64,000 nucleotides of DNA from Pseudisothecium myosuroides (taxonomy: Eukaryota; Streptophyta; Bryopsida; Hypnales; Lembophyllaceae): positions 2,210,501 to 2,274,500 of the forward strand of contig OX637289.1 in NCBI GenBank assembly GCA_951799445.1. The letters are read 5' to 3'. The first letter of the stretch is position 1. The number at the start of each line of letters is the position of its first letter. Under the pieces are notes generated by a model. It had not been told where the DNA came from. It ran no database searches and saw only the letters and a program-made list of their open reading frames with translations. A program made the translations under genes and the position numbers. Positions 1 to 14,479 of the stretch are shown here, in pieces.

Positions 1-267
1 GTACAATGTACACCATTAGGGTACTATGCACATTCAAAAGTTGTCCTATGGATTGTACTAAGGCTTTCATCACACAATAGAATATTATTAGATCAAATAC
101 TATTAATCTTGGTAATGATCATTACTTGTACAAGGTACATGGGCGGAAATAGGGGATTAGTATGTCTTCATTCTTCTCAAAGTACATATTTAAATGTAAA
201 AGGGGGTCTCCTTCATGCTCTTGGGAGGGTCTACTTAAGGGTTCAAATTTTTTCTAATGAAAGCAGG

Positions 268-2530
<2,263 letters not shown>

Positions 2531-3424
2531 AGAGAAGTAGAAGTATACTTCCACATTGTGAGTGTTTCTAACTCCACCCTTGAGTTAGAAAGTTACACAC
2601 GGGCTCTAGCGGCAGTTTCGTTGGAGATTTTACTCCTAATTGGGTGGTTCCTAAGTGTTCGCCTTCCAAGCAATGGACACTTTTTGTGATTGGTAATCCT
2701 GTAAAATTCCACTAATTCTAAGAAAAGCTATGGGTTAATTAATTAAACGTTATGGTTAGGTAAAAAAACAACGAAAGAAAACAAAATCTAATCTAACTAA
2801 AATTGTATCTAAGTAGCCTCTTAGAATATAATTTTTCCTTCCCAGAATGGTGAAGAAAACTAGATTCCAAGATTCCTAGCAAAAGTTACCACGAAGTACG
2901 TTCGGCCCCTTAGTTGTGCTAACCTTCATCCACTAATCTAAAATAGCAAATCAATCCAAAATAAGTCTAAATTCTAAGGTTAAGTTATTAGTTCCTTTAA
3001 GTTACGGATTTTTAAGACTAATCGGAATTTTGACCTAATTGGATGGTTTTCATCCAAAATTGGTCTCAAACTTCATCCAACCTTTTATCCTTCAAAAATA
3101 AAGTATTTTTAAAAGTTAAAAGGGATTTTGGAATCTTTATAGATTCCTTGTCTGATTCCTACCTAAAAAGATTCCTTAAAGGTTCCTTTGGATGAAAATC
3201 TTAAATTATCATTCAACGGGGGGTTATGGTTAATTATTGGTAATTTTTGGTATTGGGTTAAATTTTAAGTATGATTTGGTTTTATAAATCCTAAATTACT
3301 TATTAGGTTCTAAATCTAACTTAAATTCTAAATTCTAATCTAAAAACTAACTTCTAACAGCAAAGATTCTAACTTCAATTTGAAAACAAAAACAAAACAA
3401 AAGCAAAGGGTGAAATTAACATAC

Positions 3425-3496
3425 CTCTGGGTCCATAGTCCCGTCATCGCAGATCACTAGCATAATGGTCTCAAGATAATCCTCGTCCTCCATCAT
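3425..3496 (-). CDS. short acidic first exon (24 codons) with splice donor
   Basis: Starting from tandem ATGs, this frame encodes 24 residues beginning MMEDEDYLETIM and ending DDGTMDPE. It is followed immediately by a GTATGT donor in phase 0. It parallels the 21-codon exon at 22541-22603 (MEREDVHVDMDE...SDTGSEE followed by GTGAGT), which sits in the same position of a similar non-coding element. No downstream exon was recognised. It may be a captured gene start or a conserved element-encoded leader. The function is unknown. Confidence 0.35.
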
Positions 3497-4487
3497 GGGT
3501 ACTCCGTCTGTTGATGGAAGTTTATTGTCAAAATGTATGGAAAAATCCTTTTCCTACATTCTTCTAACTGATTTCCTACAAATAAAAGGGTTAGTCTAAG
3601 TATTTAACTTAATTCCTTTGATTTTAGGAATTTACGTTAAACTTCTAATGGTTTTTAGTTGATTTTAAAATAACTCTTTGAATTAAAATAACTTCAAGGC
3701 CCTATTTTCAACCACCTTGAATATTTGTTTTAATTTAAAAATTGATTTTAAAAGATTAATATCTTCCAAATTAATAATATTCCAATGAATAATCAATTTT
3801 ATTTGTTATTCATTAATTTATTATTTTTGTTGGATTAATCTATTGTTTTTGTTGACTTTTTGTCTTTTCCTATTTGGCTTATCAGGCCAATAAAACAAAA
3901 ACCCAAGTCAACAAGACCAACTAATTCCTTCCAAAAATACTAATTGATAGAAAAAAACAAATTCTTCAATAGTAAAAGGAATAGAACCAAAGAACTATTC
4001 TAAATGAATAGTGAATGAATAGTAAAGAAAGAATAAAAACAAAAAAACAATTTGTCCCGAATGAATAGTAGATAAATAGTAACGGAATAAAAACACAAAC
4101 AAATCTAAAATGAATAGTAAAAGCACAACAAAACAAAACAAAGTGAATAGAAAATAATAAAAGACCCACACCAAATCCAAAATGAATAGTGAAAAACAAA
4201 ACAACAAGCACACGTAATAGTTAGATTCTTGACTAAATAGTATTCACTATTCCTCCTTCCTCCTTAAGTACGCTATTCTTTCTTCTTCTTCCTCTTAAGT
4301 ATGTTCGATACAATTTTTGTTTGTCGTTTGGAATGTGGCTATGGAGCCCCGAGAGTTGTGATTTTGTATGTAATTAGTTTTGAGTTTTTTAGTGATGAAC
4401 CAATTTTTAGGACAAAATCCAAAATTGGTTGGTGGGCAAGCAACAGCCTAGTTTTGTTTCATCAATCAAAACAAGTTTCAACTGAGT

Positions 4488-4563
4488 GTGAGAGCCTGGA
4501 TCACCGAAGTGAGAGCCTGGATCACCGAAGTGAGAGCTTGGATCACCGAAGTGAGAGCCTGGA
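4488..4563. repeat. 21-bp minisatellite, about 3.6 units
   Basis: The unit GTGAGAGCCTGGATCACCGA(A) repeats at 4488, 4509 and 4530 with a single C/T change, followed by a partial unit to 4563. It lies at the edge of a GC-rich patch (4560-4700) inside the non-coding element. Confidence 0.9.
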
Positions 4564-4699
4564 CTCCGCTGCTGCCCAGCCACGGACCCCTCAAGGTCGT
4601 GCCACGTGGCGAGGCGTGGTTCACTACCACCCCAGCCCGTTCCCGCACGTTCCCTGCAGCTCGTTCCCCTACGGCCGTCCTTGCCTGCAGCCCGTCCTT

Positions 4700-4815
4700 G
4701 CTCCGTTTCTGGTTCTGGTATTTTAATACTGGTTGCTGGTTCTGGTATTTTAAATGCTGGTTGTTGGTTCTGGTATTTTAAATGCTGGTTCTGGTTTTGG
4801 TATTTTAAACGTTGG
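4700..4815. repeat. degenerate CTGGTTCTGGTATTTTAAAT tandem array
   Basis: Four copies of a roughly 26-33 bp unit containing CTGGTTCTGGTATTTTAA follow one another. The unit length varies through small insertions. It belongs to the same element as the adjacent 21-bp minisatellite. Confidence 0.85.
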
Positions 4816-5600
4816 TCCTAACTAATAAAACAATTATACTAAAAAAGATTAAGTAAATAAAAGAAATAAGACAACTAACTTAAAAGGTTTTTATGGGTTT
4901 TTGGAATAACGAAACAAAACAAAACAAAACTAAAGGCTTTTGGGGATTTTTTGGGATATTCCTAACAAAGCTAAACTAAACTAAACAAGGCAAAGATAAA
5001 GTAAACTAAGGGATAAACTAACTATCAACTAAGGATTTGGGGGGAATGAAGCAATTAACTAAACAAAGTTTTTTCTAGGATTTTTTGGGATAGAATGGTG
5101 ACTAAGCAAAACAACTAATTTGGTGACTTTAGCAAAACAAGGCAAAACAAACACAATCATTAGAAAAAAAAGTGGGCCTAAGGAGGGTTGCTTCGTTTGT
5201 TAGCAGGAAGTCGTTCACTTGCTCCCAAGAATCCGTTCCCTTGCTGTTCCAAGAAGCTGCCCATGACCTCAACGTGCCAACTCGAATGTTTGGCGGGCTT
5301 GAAATCCGCGTGAACTCCGTCGTCATTATGGCGCCAACTCCACTGTGATCACGCTGGCATCATCTTGCCCCTGAGGTGCGCGGGATCTGCTGCGCGGGGT
5401 TACCACCTACTTGATTCAATGTGCGCCTGGGCGGGGTTCGATGTTTTCTTGCAGGTTGAGATCCCTGAGAAAGCGAGATAAGACTGAAAATCATTTTTGA
5501 ACTGAACTGCGGAGTCCAACATAGGTTGCTTGTGCGTGATTCAGTGTAGAACTTAAGTTGCTTATGCTTCATCGAAAGTAACTCTGCTAATTCAATGTGG

Positions 5601-6723
5601 AAACAAACATAGACTGAACAACAACTACGCTACTATAGTATGTGTCGCTTTTGGAGTGCATCATAGTTCGGCAACTTCGAATTTGAAAACCTCGTTAAGA
5701 TTGATGAAAAAACAAAGGCTAACAAACCAAGCATCTCTGTTACAAAAGCCTCTGTTGATTATGAGGGTTTTCCACGAAGAATTTGCTGAGACCATTTCGA
5801 AGGCTGATGAGAGTTTCCTTAAGCTCTGACAGTCACAGATTATTATGAAATAAGAGGTTGCATACGCAAATGGATAATGTTTACAAGCATGAAAAGGATT
5901 AAAGAATACCATTTTGACCCCTGCAATTCCAAGTAAGTACTCTTCAATATCACTTTTGGAACACTATAATGTTAATATATTACAAAATTCCATAAAATCA
6001 GATATATATTTTGAACCTACGCTGTTAAAGAGATATGGGGGTACATTTGATAGTTACTCATAATAAAGTGCATACAATCAATCTATTGCAAACCTATTGA
6101 AGCTTCTGGGTAGATCTTTGGAAAGCTCCGTAATGTTTGGGGGAGTTTCGTCGTGAGATTACATTACAATTTCCATTATCAACCCAAGCAGATGAGGTGA
6201 CCATGATGAACAATGTCGTTGAAACAAGTGTAGTTTGCTGGTCTTTATTTGATTCCACTTTAGAACGTGACCACTGAAAATTATCCTACCTGTAATCACT
6301 TGTTTAAGGATGTTATGATAGTATTTCTTCTTTGGAAATTTAGTTATGATTCAAACAAACTCTTAATACTCCTAATAATGAGTCCTTTTGCCATGGAGCA
6401 TGGGAATATCTGTCACATTTGCTGTATCGATAGATGAATCCTAATCTCCACCAGAAGGCTTCTCGATGAACTATCTGGCTAATAACTTGTATGTTTTGAT
6501 GAAAACTCTGGTTGATAAGTTTGTTTTGAGAGATAAGTATTTGGACTCACTTTTGCTTTGTTTCATTGCATTAGGCAACACCATGGTACATTGATGTTGA
6601 TCCCAGGTACCAGAAGTTGTATCGATGAAGCATGAAGCAATGTCAACGTTCATGAAACTACATGAGCGGTGTCAGCGTATATGAACCAATGTATCATTCA
6701 ACGACAACTTCATAATGGTTTAG
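5601..6723. other. gene-free stretch upstream of the transposon-like gene
   Basis: No supported exon or repeat was found. Any missing 5' exon of the gene that follows would lie here. The sequence TTTAG ending at 6723 could be a 3' splice site for it. No TATA box with a matching start was recognised. Confidence 0.45.
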
Positions 6724-9700
6724 TTGCATGGACTCAATGAAAATACTGCTTACAAAGTCCAAGCATGGATTGCTGGACGATATAGACCTTTGAGAAATAG
6801 ACGAATGCAATTCGATGATCAAGTGTCACAATCAAGTTTCGCAGATAGGAGAAGAGCTCGTGAGACGCACTTGGACTTATGGATGGATGGATCCCTGTAC
6901 CCATGTGATCCAGGCTCTGGAAAACGGCCAAAATTTCAATCACCTGCACAACTATTAGAATATGTTGCAGAAGGTGAGAATGGCCTCTTAGGCTATTGCA
7001 ACAGACTGAAAAATAATAGCGGTGGAACTTCCAGAGCAGTACGGGAGAAGGATATTGAAATCTCTATGCTTCAAAACTGTTGTCAAGACTTGATAAGGTC
7101 TTGGGGTCAAGATACAAGTGAAATGCAAGGTTGCATTTTTGAATTGGAGAGCTCCATAACTTCGCTACAAAATCGTTTGAATTTGACACAATCTGGTCAT
7201 GAAGAACTACAAGTCAATTCTAATAGGCAGCAGGAGATTCTTCAAGTAGACCTTGATCGTGCTGAACAAAAAATTGTAGAGATTGAATTGCTGCATTCTC
7301 AGGAACTGGGTACCTTGAAGAGCCGATTGCTTGCCGCAACTGCACAGTTAAACCGCATGAAGAAAAAATTTGAACGCCTAGTCAAGACTCCTTCTGGCAT
7401 CAGACAACAAGTGAGGGCACGATGTGACTTAAGCAAACTTGCACCGAATGGAGGTCATGCGAAGGCAATGCGTAGGTTGGCTCGATCAGTGGTAGCTCCT
7501 GCAACCACACAAAATGTGAATCAGCGTAACTTGACAGAGGCAACCCATCATAGGCTCTACGGCACTAAGCAATCTCAAATGAAAAATGGACCAATGTTTG
7601 CTTCCATTTTATCACGTATAGAAGTAGAGTCCATGATGAATTTGCCTACTATGTCTCCTGTTTGCATACGTATGGCAAACCACTACTTGGAGAAGGTCGG
7701 TGCAAAGTTGGGATCCCACGAAATCTTGGAGACTTGTGACCGAAATGGCATCACTCAAACAGGTTACTCAGAAGTGTATAAAAAATTTAAAGGTGGATTG
7801 CAAGCCGCTGGTACAGGATTGCGACTTGGATGTCTACCCAATCCTCACAGAATTGGACAACTACGCCAAGAGCTGAACAGTAAACTGAAAGACTTTGTGG
7901 GAGAATGGACAATCCTAGAAAGCAAATATGAGGCCCCTTCTGAAGTTCCAATAACCAAAGGGAAGTCAAAATCAAGCACAAACAAAAACTCACTGCAGCT
8001 TACCCAATTCAATAATCTGTTCTTGGACATTGAAGCGGTACAACGAACGATGGTCAAACTTTATAACATCACAACAACAGGTATGTTACAACAAGTTTGC
8101 ATGTATTATGTTATAAAAGTGGTATATTGTATAGTTTGCGACCTTAGGTTTGAGAATGGAATCTGACCCTTCTACTAAGCTCTACTGCTGGGAAGAATTG
8201 ACCTCCCATCAACCTCCCATCATCTGACTTGCGATTGTTTAATCTGACTTCCAATTGCTTAATCTGACTTCTGATTGACCCAGTAGCGACGAATGACCTC
8301 CCATATAAAAACGGCCACTTAATCGTACCTTGAAGGGTCCATGCTTTTGTCTACCCACACTCCAACCCCAAAATATACCTTTAGACATGTAAACATCCCA
8401 AAGAAACCAGTTCAAACTTCAAGTTATAGACAATCTTTTTGGTTCAGCATAGAAAAAACTCTTTAAGCACGAACATAAGAATGCAGGAAGGGCGTAAGTG
8501 CAAAAAGAAGAGGAATGTGGATATAGACCATGTGATGTAACACTAAAACCTTGAACCCTGACCAATTTCTATATACTCTTTTTCAATAGACTATCAGTGG
8601 AAACTACAACTTGCTGAAACTGGAAACTATTCTGGATCATATTCGAGGAGCCTATGATAGGTACTATTACTATAGAAGGTCGAATCAGGAAATACTTGAC
8701 ATCAAAGAACTCTCTTTGTAGCTAAAACTAACAACAAAGGTCATGCTAACATGGAAATGCTTCATACAAAGTCTAGCGTTATAGAACTAACAATGACATC
8801 AAGGCACAACCGAAGTGCTCACCTGCAGGCAACTTCCAATTACACCGTGATGAACCGCTTACCTTAAGTTTGGAAAACACTCCGAGGTCACCAGCAACAG
8901 GTAGCCTCACCTCTTCTACTTCCACGATCACGTTAGCCTGAACAAACATAGAGTGCATTAGCAACCCATTGATTGAACCTTCGTAAAAATTTCTTGTAGC
9001 ACTTTCCTGTGTTTGGCATGACACTGTAGCACTTTCTTGCCCTTGGCACAACACAAGGTCTACCAATTGTATTTTGGTTCCTTATATACCTATTTTAGAC
9101 AGGTCTTACTCTTCAGTATCAGTGACAGGATGGTCTTGAAGTAATTGAGGTTTCTTTTTGACCCCGGAGAAAACTTCATGATTCATCCTATGTTGCATAT
9201 TTTATAATTCAAAATGAGCATTCACTCTTAGTATTCTTCTGCAGAGGTCCAAGACAAACCACTGATATTTTGCTTGAAGATGGATGAAGCGGAAATAATC
9301 TATGCTGAGAAATTGGAAAGATTATGCATCATGCTCATGAATAGAGCGTTGAATCCTGATATAGAATTCGGAAGCCCACAATATTTCAGCATGCAGGCAG
9401 AAAGAGAAATTTGGCCTATTAGTTGTTTTCGAGTTCCCGAAGAAACACATTCAGTGTTGTCATGGGTGTTTCAGCAGACTTCATTTCCAGCCCTAATTGA
9501 AGCTCAGAATAGTGGCCAACTTCTTGTTGTGGACAACGTGGGATCATTCAAGGTAAACTGGCATCTCTCTTGCGACATGAAGACTATCAAATGTCTCTAT
9601 GGTCTCAAAGGAAATGCTAACATGTCTTGTATCTACTGTAACCAACAAAAGTGCACGACAATGATAACAACAGAGGCTCAAGCACTAGCAACAGCGAAGA

Positions 9701-10874
9701 GACATCTAGCTGGTTGGTCTGGTGGACTACTAGCGTCAACCATCCCTAGTAAACCTGTCTTCGATGCTGCTAGCTTGGTTAGATGGAAGCCCATCTTTCC
9801 CATTCCTCTAGAATGTGTACACATCTGCACATTACACGCACTCAATCGCATGAGAAAATTTTACATTTGCATTTCTAGTACGTATGGACTATTCAAGATT
9901 CAAAAGTGAAGGCAGAAGCAACAGCAGACACGGAGAGATTGCTATCAAGCAGAGGCATGCACGGAGGAATGGTAAAAATTTTCAAAGACCCTCAATTGTC
10001 AAGAAAGCAAAACAACGTTCCCAATAAACCTTCCCTCAGTGGTGCCCACACAGCTAAATTATTCAAAAAATCAACTTGCGAAGGTACTAGTGACCATCTC
10101 TGGCGTGACATTATCTTAGCTGAACGAAATTCTGGAGGTGACGACAGCACCAAGCGAGAGCGCATGGAGGTCTGGTCATCCTTGGAGAAGTTGCTTCCAT
10201 ACTTCACGGGCTTAACTCTGACCACAGATCAAGTTTCCAGCTTCGACAAGCAAGCAACAAAATTTGCCAAAATATTTGTCAAAGTACATGGAGAGCATAA
10301 TGTGACACACTACATCGTAAGTAGCGTTCCTACCTTTGCATTCATGTTAGAAGAATTAAGATTACTACTCTAAAGTCTAAACCCCAAGACTATAACAATT
10401 TCTACAGTGGTTCTAATGATCACCTTCTTTGGCAATATGTTGCATCTGCAGCATGTGTTTGTCAAACACGGCCCGTACTTCGTTCACAAGTATGGGTCTC
10501 TTTCAGTTTGGTTGCGTCAGGGTCTCAAATTCTCCCATCACGCTGCAAAGGCTGCTTTCCACAAACACACACAGCATGGTGGAGGTAGAGTTAAAAAAAG
10601 TCCACTGTTACAGACATACGAACATTGGTTTCGAATTATCCAACACCGCTTCTACAACAAGGAGCTAGAGGCTACTGTTGTTGATACGATAGGCGACACA
10701 AACAAAATCAGAATCCAAAGGAAGCGAGAAGCTTCGATCAACTCCAGTGCCGCACTTCATTCAGCTCAGTGGCGAGAACGATGCCAAAGGCAAGGCAGTC
10801 GTTGGGTACCAATTGCAATAAATGGAGCGGAAACTGAAACAACTGAGGGAACTGGTGCACTGGGGGATGAGTGA
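6724..10874 (+). pseudogene. multi-exon, probably transposon-related protein, broken
   Basis: Four exons can be joined: 6724-8080, 9245-about 9850, about 9851-10316 and 10452-10874. Splice sites are CAG/GTATGT at 8080, TTCTGCAG at 9244, ATC/GTAAGT at 10316 and CTGCAG at 10451, and the two clean introns keep frame. The first exon (about 452 codons) has a long central coiled coil at about residues 120-220, followed by basic, LG-rich sequence. Exon 2 carries a C-x2-C pair (CIYCNQQK) and a conserved-looking CTLHALNRM. The last exon has HVFVKHGPYFVHKYGSLSVW and HHAAKAAFHKHTQHGGG, a His-rich block resembling conserved motifs in repetitive transposase-like proteins. The copy is dead: one base appears lost near 9850, and a TAG at 9876-9878 interrupts the resumed frame. 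No ATG opens exon 1 (the first in-frame Met is about residue 28), so a 5' exon may be missing. The family name is not known to me. Confidence 0.6.
8081..9244 (+). other. intron 1 of the transposon-like gene
   Basis: It is bounded by CAG/GTATGT and a TTCTGCAG acceptor. Joining the flanks restores a continuous frame (TTT-E-VQDKPLIFC). It contains a short degenerate tandem of AATCTGACTTC-type units at about 8217-8280 and otherwise nothing recognisable. Confidence 0.65.
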
Positions 10875-12940
10875 GTATATATATGAAGCAAAGAATCAAC
10901 CACTAAGGTAGCTTGTAGTGTGAAATACTTCATCTGATATGCATCTTCAAGTATGAAACTTTGATCTAAAATGCATCTTGATATGCATCTTGAAATACTT
11001 TGATCTGTAGCTTCTAATGTGAAATACTTTGATCTCATATGAATACTTATAATTTAGAAAATATGATTTCACAATTACCTTTATTTTATGACGTCACTCA
11101 TCTAATTGAAGTCTTATCGGAGAGTACCTTTTTGAATCCTGTAATTCAACACTGTAAGAAAGCATTAAGAAACTTAAAAATTGGAAGAAAAGGATCGTAC
11201 CTGTGGCTGTTTCATAGAAGGATTTGTAGGACCTTCATCTCAGTGATGAGTGACAACATTGGTTAAGATGAAGGCTGAGTTCGAATAACAATGCCTACCA
11301 AAGTCAGAACAGGGATGGAGAGCTAGCGGTCTCAAATTCCCCATCAACTGCAGAAATTAAACAAATTTCAAAATAATTTATTGCCAAATTCTCACCCTCC
11401 CTCGCAACAAATTTCCCCGTAGGTCCCTGCTTGTTTGCATTACATCACAGTTGTCGTTAGTGTCACTCTCAAGTGAAGAATCAGAGCATGTCAATACCGC
11501 AAATGCAAAGTTCAGCAATTGCAAGAATCAATCGGAAGAATCCGGAGAGAATGAGAGCCTAGTTCATGTCGTTCAATATCATCGAAGTGGAGCTTCTTTC
11601 ATCCCATAGCCTATTTCATTGATATACTCAACTTGACTCAATTGAAATACTCAACTTCAATGACATCGAACGACTTGAAATCGAAGTTGTAGTAACTGGT
11701 ACAATTTGGTGTTATGGACTGCACTTCCTCTAATGTAAACAGCACTTCATTAAGTCTAGAGAGAGACTTGCAGATTAGGAGTATTTCAATACTACAAGTG
11801 CCCAGTGCCAAGCTCCGAGTGATACTTACAAGTGTTGGAGGTTCGAGAGTCCGGTGAGAATGAGAGGGGTCTCGCCCGAGAGTTTGTCGTTTGGAATTTT
11901 CTTGCGATTATCAGCATCACATATTAATAAATCTTTTGAGCAGCCTCACTTTGTCAAGCTTCCACAATGTTAACTTCCCAAGTGAAATCCATTCTTTCTC
12001 TCAAAATTGTAACCCACTAAAATACATTTTTGCTATATTTATGAAATTTTTTTAAAGTAGAGTACGAAATTTGAAAATAACATGGTTATCAATATGATTT
12101 CCTGAAACTTTCTCACTCTATGTCTTTGATCACAAAATTTGATCAGAAGATTTCTACCTATCATTGACTTAAACCCTAATGTTTGATCATGAGGATCGAG
12201 GCTTGTCCTGTTGCAGACAGCTTTCATTGGTCTCAGCAAAATCGACACTCTATTTCACATGCCATTTAAGAAGAGAAGCGTGGTATGTGAGGAGTGTTCT
12301 TTCCGTGGATGAAAAGAAAGTCATTCCAATTCCTCACAAACCACCTACAATAGAAGATGATAAAGTATTCAACTATATCAAAATTATTAGGAAAACTGAA
12401 TCTAAGAATTAAAAAACCTCAATAAAGGTAAATATTAATTGAGCTCATATAATCATGACTGATTGCTATGCATGTTGTAAGCAAGAAAATATTTTAGTTA
12501 AATTTGTATTTTGTTGTTCATTTTGGAAATCAATGTCGCATTTCATATTCATTGAGTGAATGATCATTTCATATAAGAACACGGAAGTTTGCGTGAACCC
12601 AGTGCTAAAGAAACTTGGGGTTGTTAATGTAGGAGGTCTATAATGCGACCATCTAAGTGCTGAAACTGAATTTTGAGGTGGTAGAACATCTTGAAATATT
12701 TTTCAAAAAAATTTCCTTAAAAGACAAGTACAATTGACATCTAACCCAAGTCGTTTCATATTTTTTGGACCTTTGTGGAATTAGTTACAAATTCTTGAAG
12801 TTGGAAAAAAGTGATCATTTTTGGTCATCAGAAGCGACCACCTCCTGAAATGTGCATACTTGGTACATTGAAGAATACAAAATTTACACTTGAATCATGT
12901 TCGGTTTTAATGCCCGGTCGGAGTTCAAGCCTCCTACCTT
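10875..12940. other. gene-free stretch
   Basis: A short degenerate repeat of CTTTGATCT.ATATGCATCTTGAAATAC-like phrases follows the previous gene (10900-11040). Frames at 11039-11266 and 12179-12412 have no recognisable motif. No terminal repeats of the preceding gene's putative transposon were found. Confidence 0.45.
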
Positions 12941-12942
12941 AG

Positions 12943-12953
12943 TATTATATAGG
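12943..12953 (+). promoter_or_regulatory. TATA-like box upstream of the ParB/methyltransferase gene
   Basis: TATTATATAGG lies about 430 bases upstream of the 3' splice site that opens the first coding exon at 13374. A transcript starting about 30 bases downstream would have a 5' UTR intron. This is plausible but based on a common motif only. Confidence 0.3.
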
Positions 12954-13385
12954 CGGGGGGATTATGTTTGACGTGGAGCGGACAGGTTCAGCAAACAAGA
13001 AAGAGACTAAATATATGAGTGAATTAGAGTATTGTAGAAATTTGAAATTCTTGGGATGGGGTTATAGCCTTCTCAGTAGGGTTGACTTTTTTGATAGGCA
13101 TATGACTGGTTCCCACAAAGGGCAGAATTAGGGTTCTTCACGGGAGCCTGATCTAGCCATCGCAGCTCAGTTCTCGATGCTGTGAGTTAAACGCTGGAGC
13201 TTGCGTTTCAGTTGTGGGAGCTGCGTTGATGGTTTTTGAAATCTCGCCGTGAATCATCTCGCAACTGTACTCCTTTCACCAATCAATTTGTAAAGCTAGT
13301 GTGTAATGCTCAAGAAATTTTTGAGTGCAACGTTCTGAACTTGACTATTGTGACTGCATTTGTTGCGTTGCAGGAGGAATCAGCA

Positions 13386-13517
13386 ATGGGGAGAAAGCCT
13401 GCGACAAGAAGTGCAGCTCTAGGAGGGAAATGTAACAAAGGGGACAACACTGAGAGCAATGACGACACAACTGTGACCGCCCAAACGCTCACCGATGTTG
13501 AGCAAACTACCACTGCC
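13386..13517 (+). CDS. coding exon 1 of the fusion gene
   Basis: It encodes 44 codons starting MGRKPATRSAALGGK, basic first and then acidic and Thr-rich. It is preceded by a TTGCGTTGCAG 3' splice site (exon opens 13374, ATG 12 bases in) and closed by GCC/GTGAGT in phase 0. The next exon also begins in phase 0, which supports the join although over 5 kb separates them. The basic start (GRKPATR) could be a nuclear-localisation or DNA-contact tail. Confidence 0.55.
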
Positions 13518-14149
13518 GTGAGTCTCTTCTTCTAGATCTCTTTTGCTGTGTTGAGTCCGCCATTCCAGATTTTGCAGTGTTGAGTGCGCCTTCCGATGTG
13601 GAGCACGCTGGCGGGAGTAAGCCTCGGCGCCGAAGCAACCCAGACTTCATCGATTCTCGGGAATTGGAGGATTAGAAAGCTTACCTACCGTTGTCGCTGC
13701 CGGAAAATTGGAAGCCTGCGACCCCCTCGGTGCCGAGCAAATGGAGCTAGCCCTTCCAATGGAACCCTAGTGGCTTCGATTCAGTGACAGTGATGCTTTG
13801 ATGGATTAGATTTCGTTTTGGGGAGTTTGGTATAGTGCCGTGCAGGTCGTTCATTGCAGCATGTTTTCATTTGACTTGCGTGATACAGTATTTTCTAGAG
13901 ATTTATGGGATTTCATTTTTACGAGATTCCATTTACTGCACTTGCGTGATTACATATTTACTAGATTCTGACACGGTCGGTTCGTCCTTAAAGATTTCTG
14001 TTTGCTTTCTTTCCTGGTTCGTCACTAGATATCGTTCAGATTATCAAATTTGGCACTCTGTTAAGCTCTATGGAACCGCGTTTCTGAAAAGTCCCGAAGT
14101 TTTTGTATTCAGGGCGTCTTTGTTGTCTTAAGCGTTGTCCTGATGGAAA

Positions 14150-14445
14150 TCCTTCCATCATGTAAATATATATATTTATATATATATTTGTTTGTTTTTA
14201 ATAAAGGAGTGATTAGAACTAAAAGGATTGGTCGTGGTGAGAACCACGTTTTAATTCTTGTCATAGTGCGAAGCACAGCTCAGGGGGTAGGTAGCGGGCA
14301 GTCGGCCTTTGTTTCCTGCCTCTTCACCAGCGTGCCAAGCCGTGGCGCCCCGCCGCTCGACGGTCCCATCGGGGTTCGAACCCGCGATTCCGGACCAGCG
14401 GAACGCCTTTGACCACCGCTTTCCGGCCGACCAAGGTCACGACTT
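14150..14445 (-). mobile_element. tRNA-derived SINE candidate
   Basis: On the minus strand a Pol III A-box-like GCGGTGGTCAAAGGCG is followed about 35 bases later by a perfect B box, GGTTCGAACCC. That spacing is right for a tRNA-Ser/Leu-like head. A GC-rich body follows, then an AT-rich simple-repeat tail (TATATATATAAATATATA) at 14160-14185. It cannot fold as an intact tRNA, and no convincing target duplication was found. It sits inside intron 1 of the fusion gene. Confidence 0.5.
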
Positions 14446-14479
14446 GGCAATCGAAGAGTGATTCCAGATAGTTTTAAAC

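Larger units (their letters stand above)
2540..5600 (-). mobile_element. non-coding LARD-like element, minus strand, boundaries unclear
   Basis: On the minus strand this resembles the insertion at 19.2-24.2 kb in architecture. Both have a short GC-rich tandem-repeat tract, then purine-rich sequence, a tiny acidic ATG exon with a good 5' splice site, and a long TTAG/CTAA-rich non-coding tail (here about 2.7-3.4 kb). No gag, pol or transposase motif is visible. The ends were not found. The relationship is by layout and composition, not by a clear base-level alignment, so the class is uncertain. Confidence 0.35.

Noticed and set aside
14280..14412. Plus-strand tRNA gene suggested by GGTTCGAACC
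   Set aside because: The B box is self-complementary. On plus the only A-box-like site is about 95 bases away and no cloverleaf forms. The minus-strand SINE-like reading fits better.
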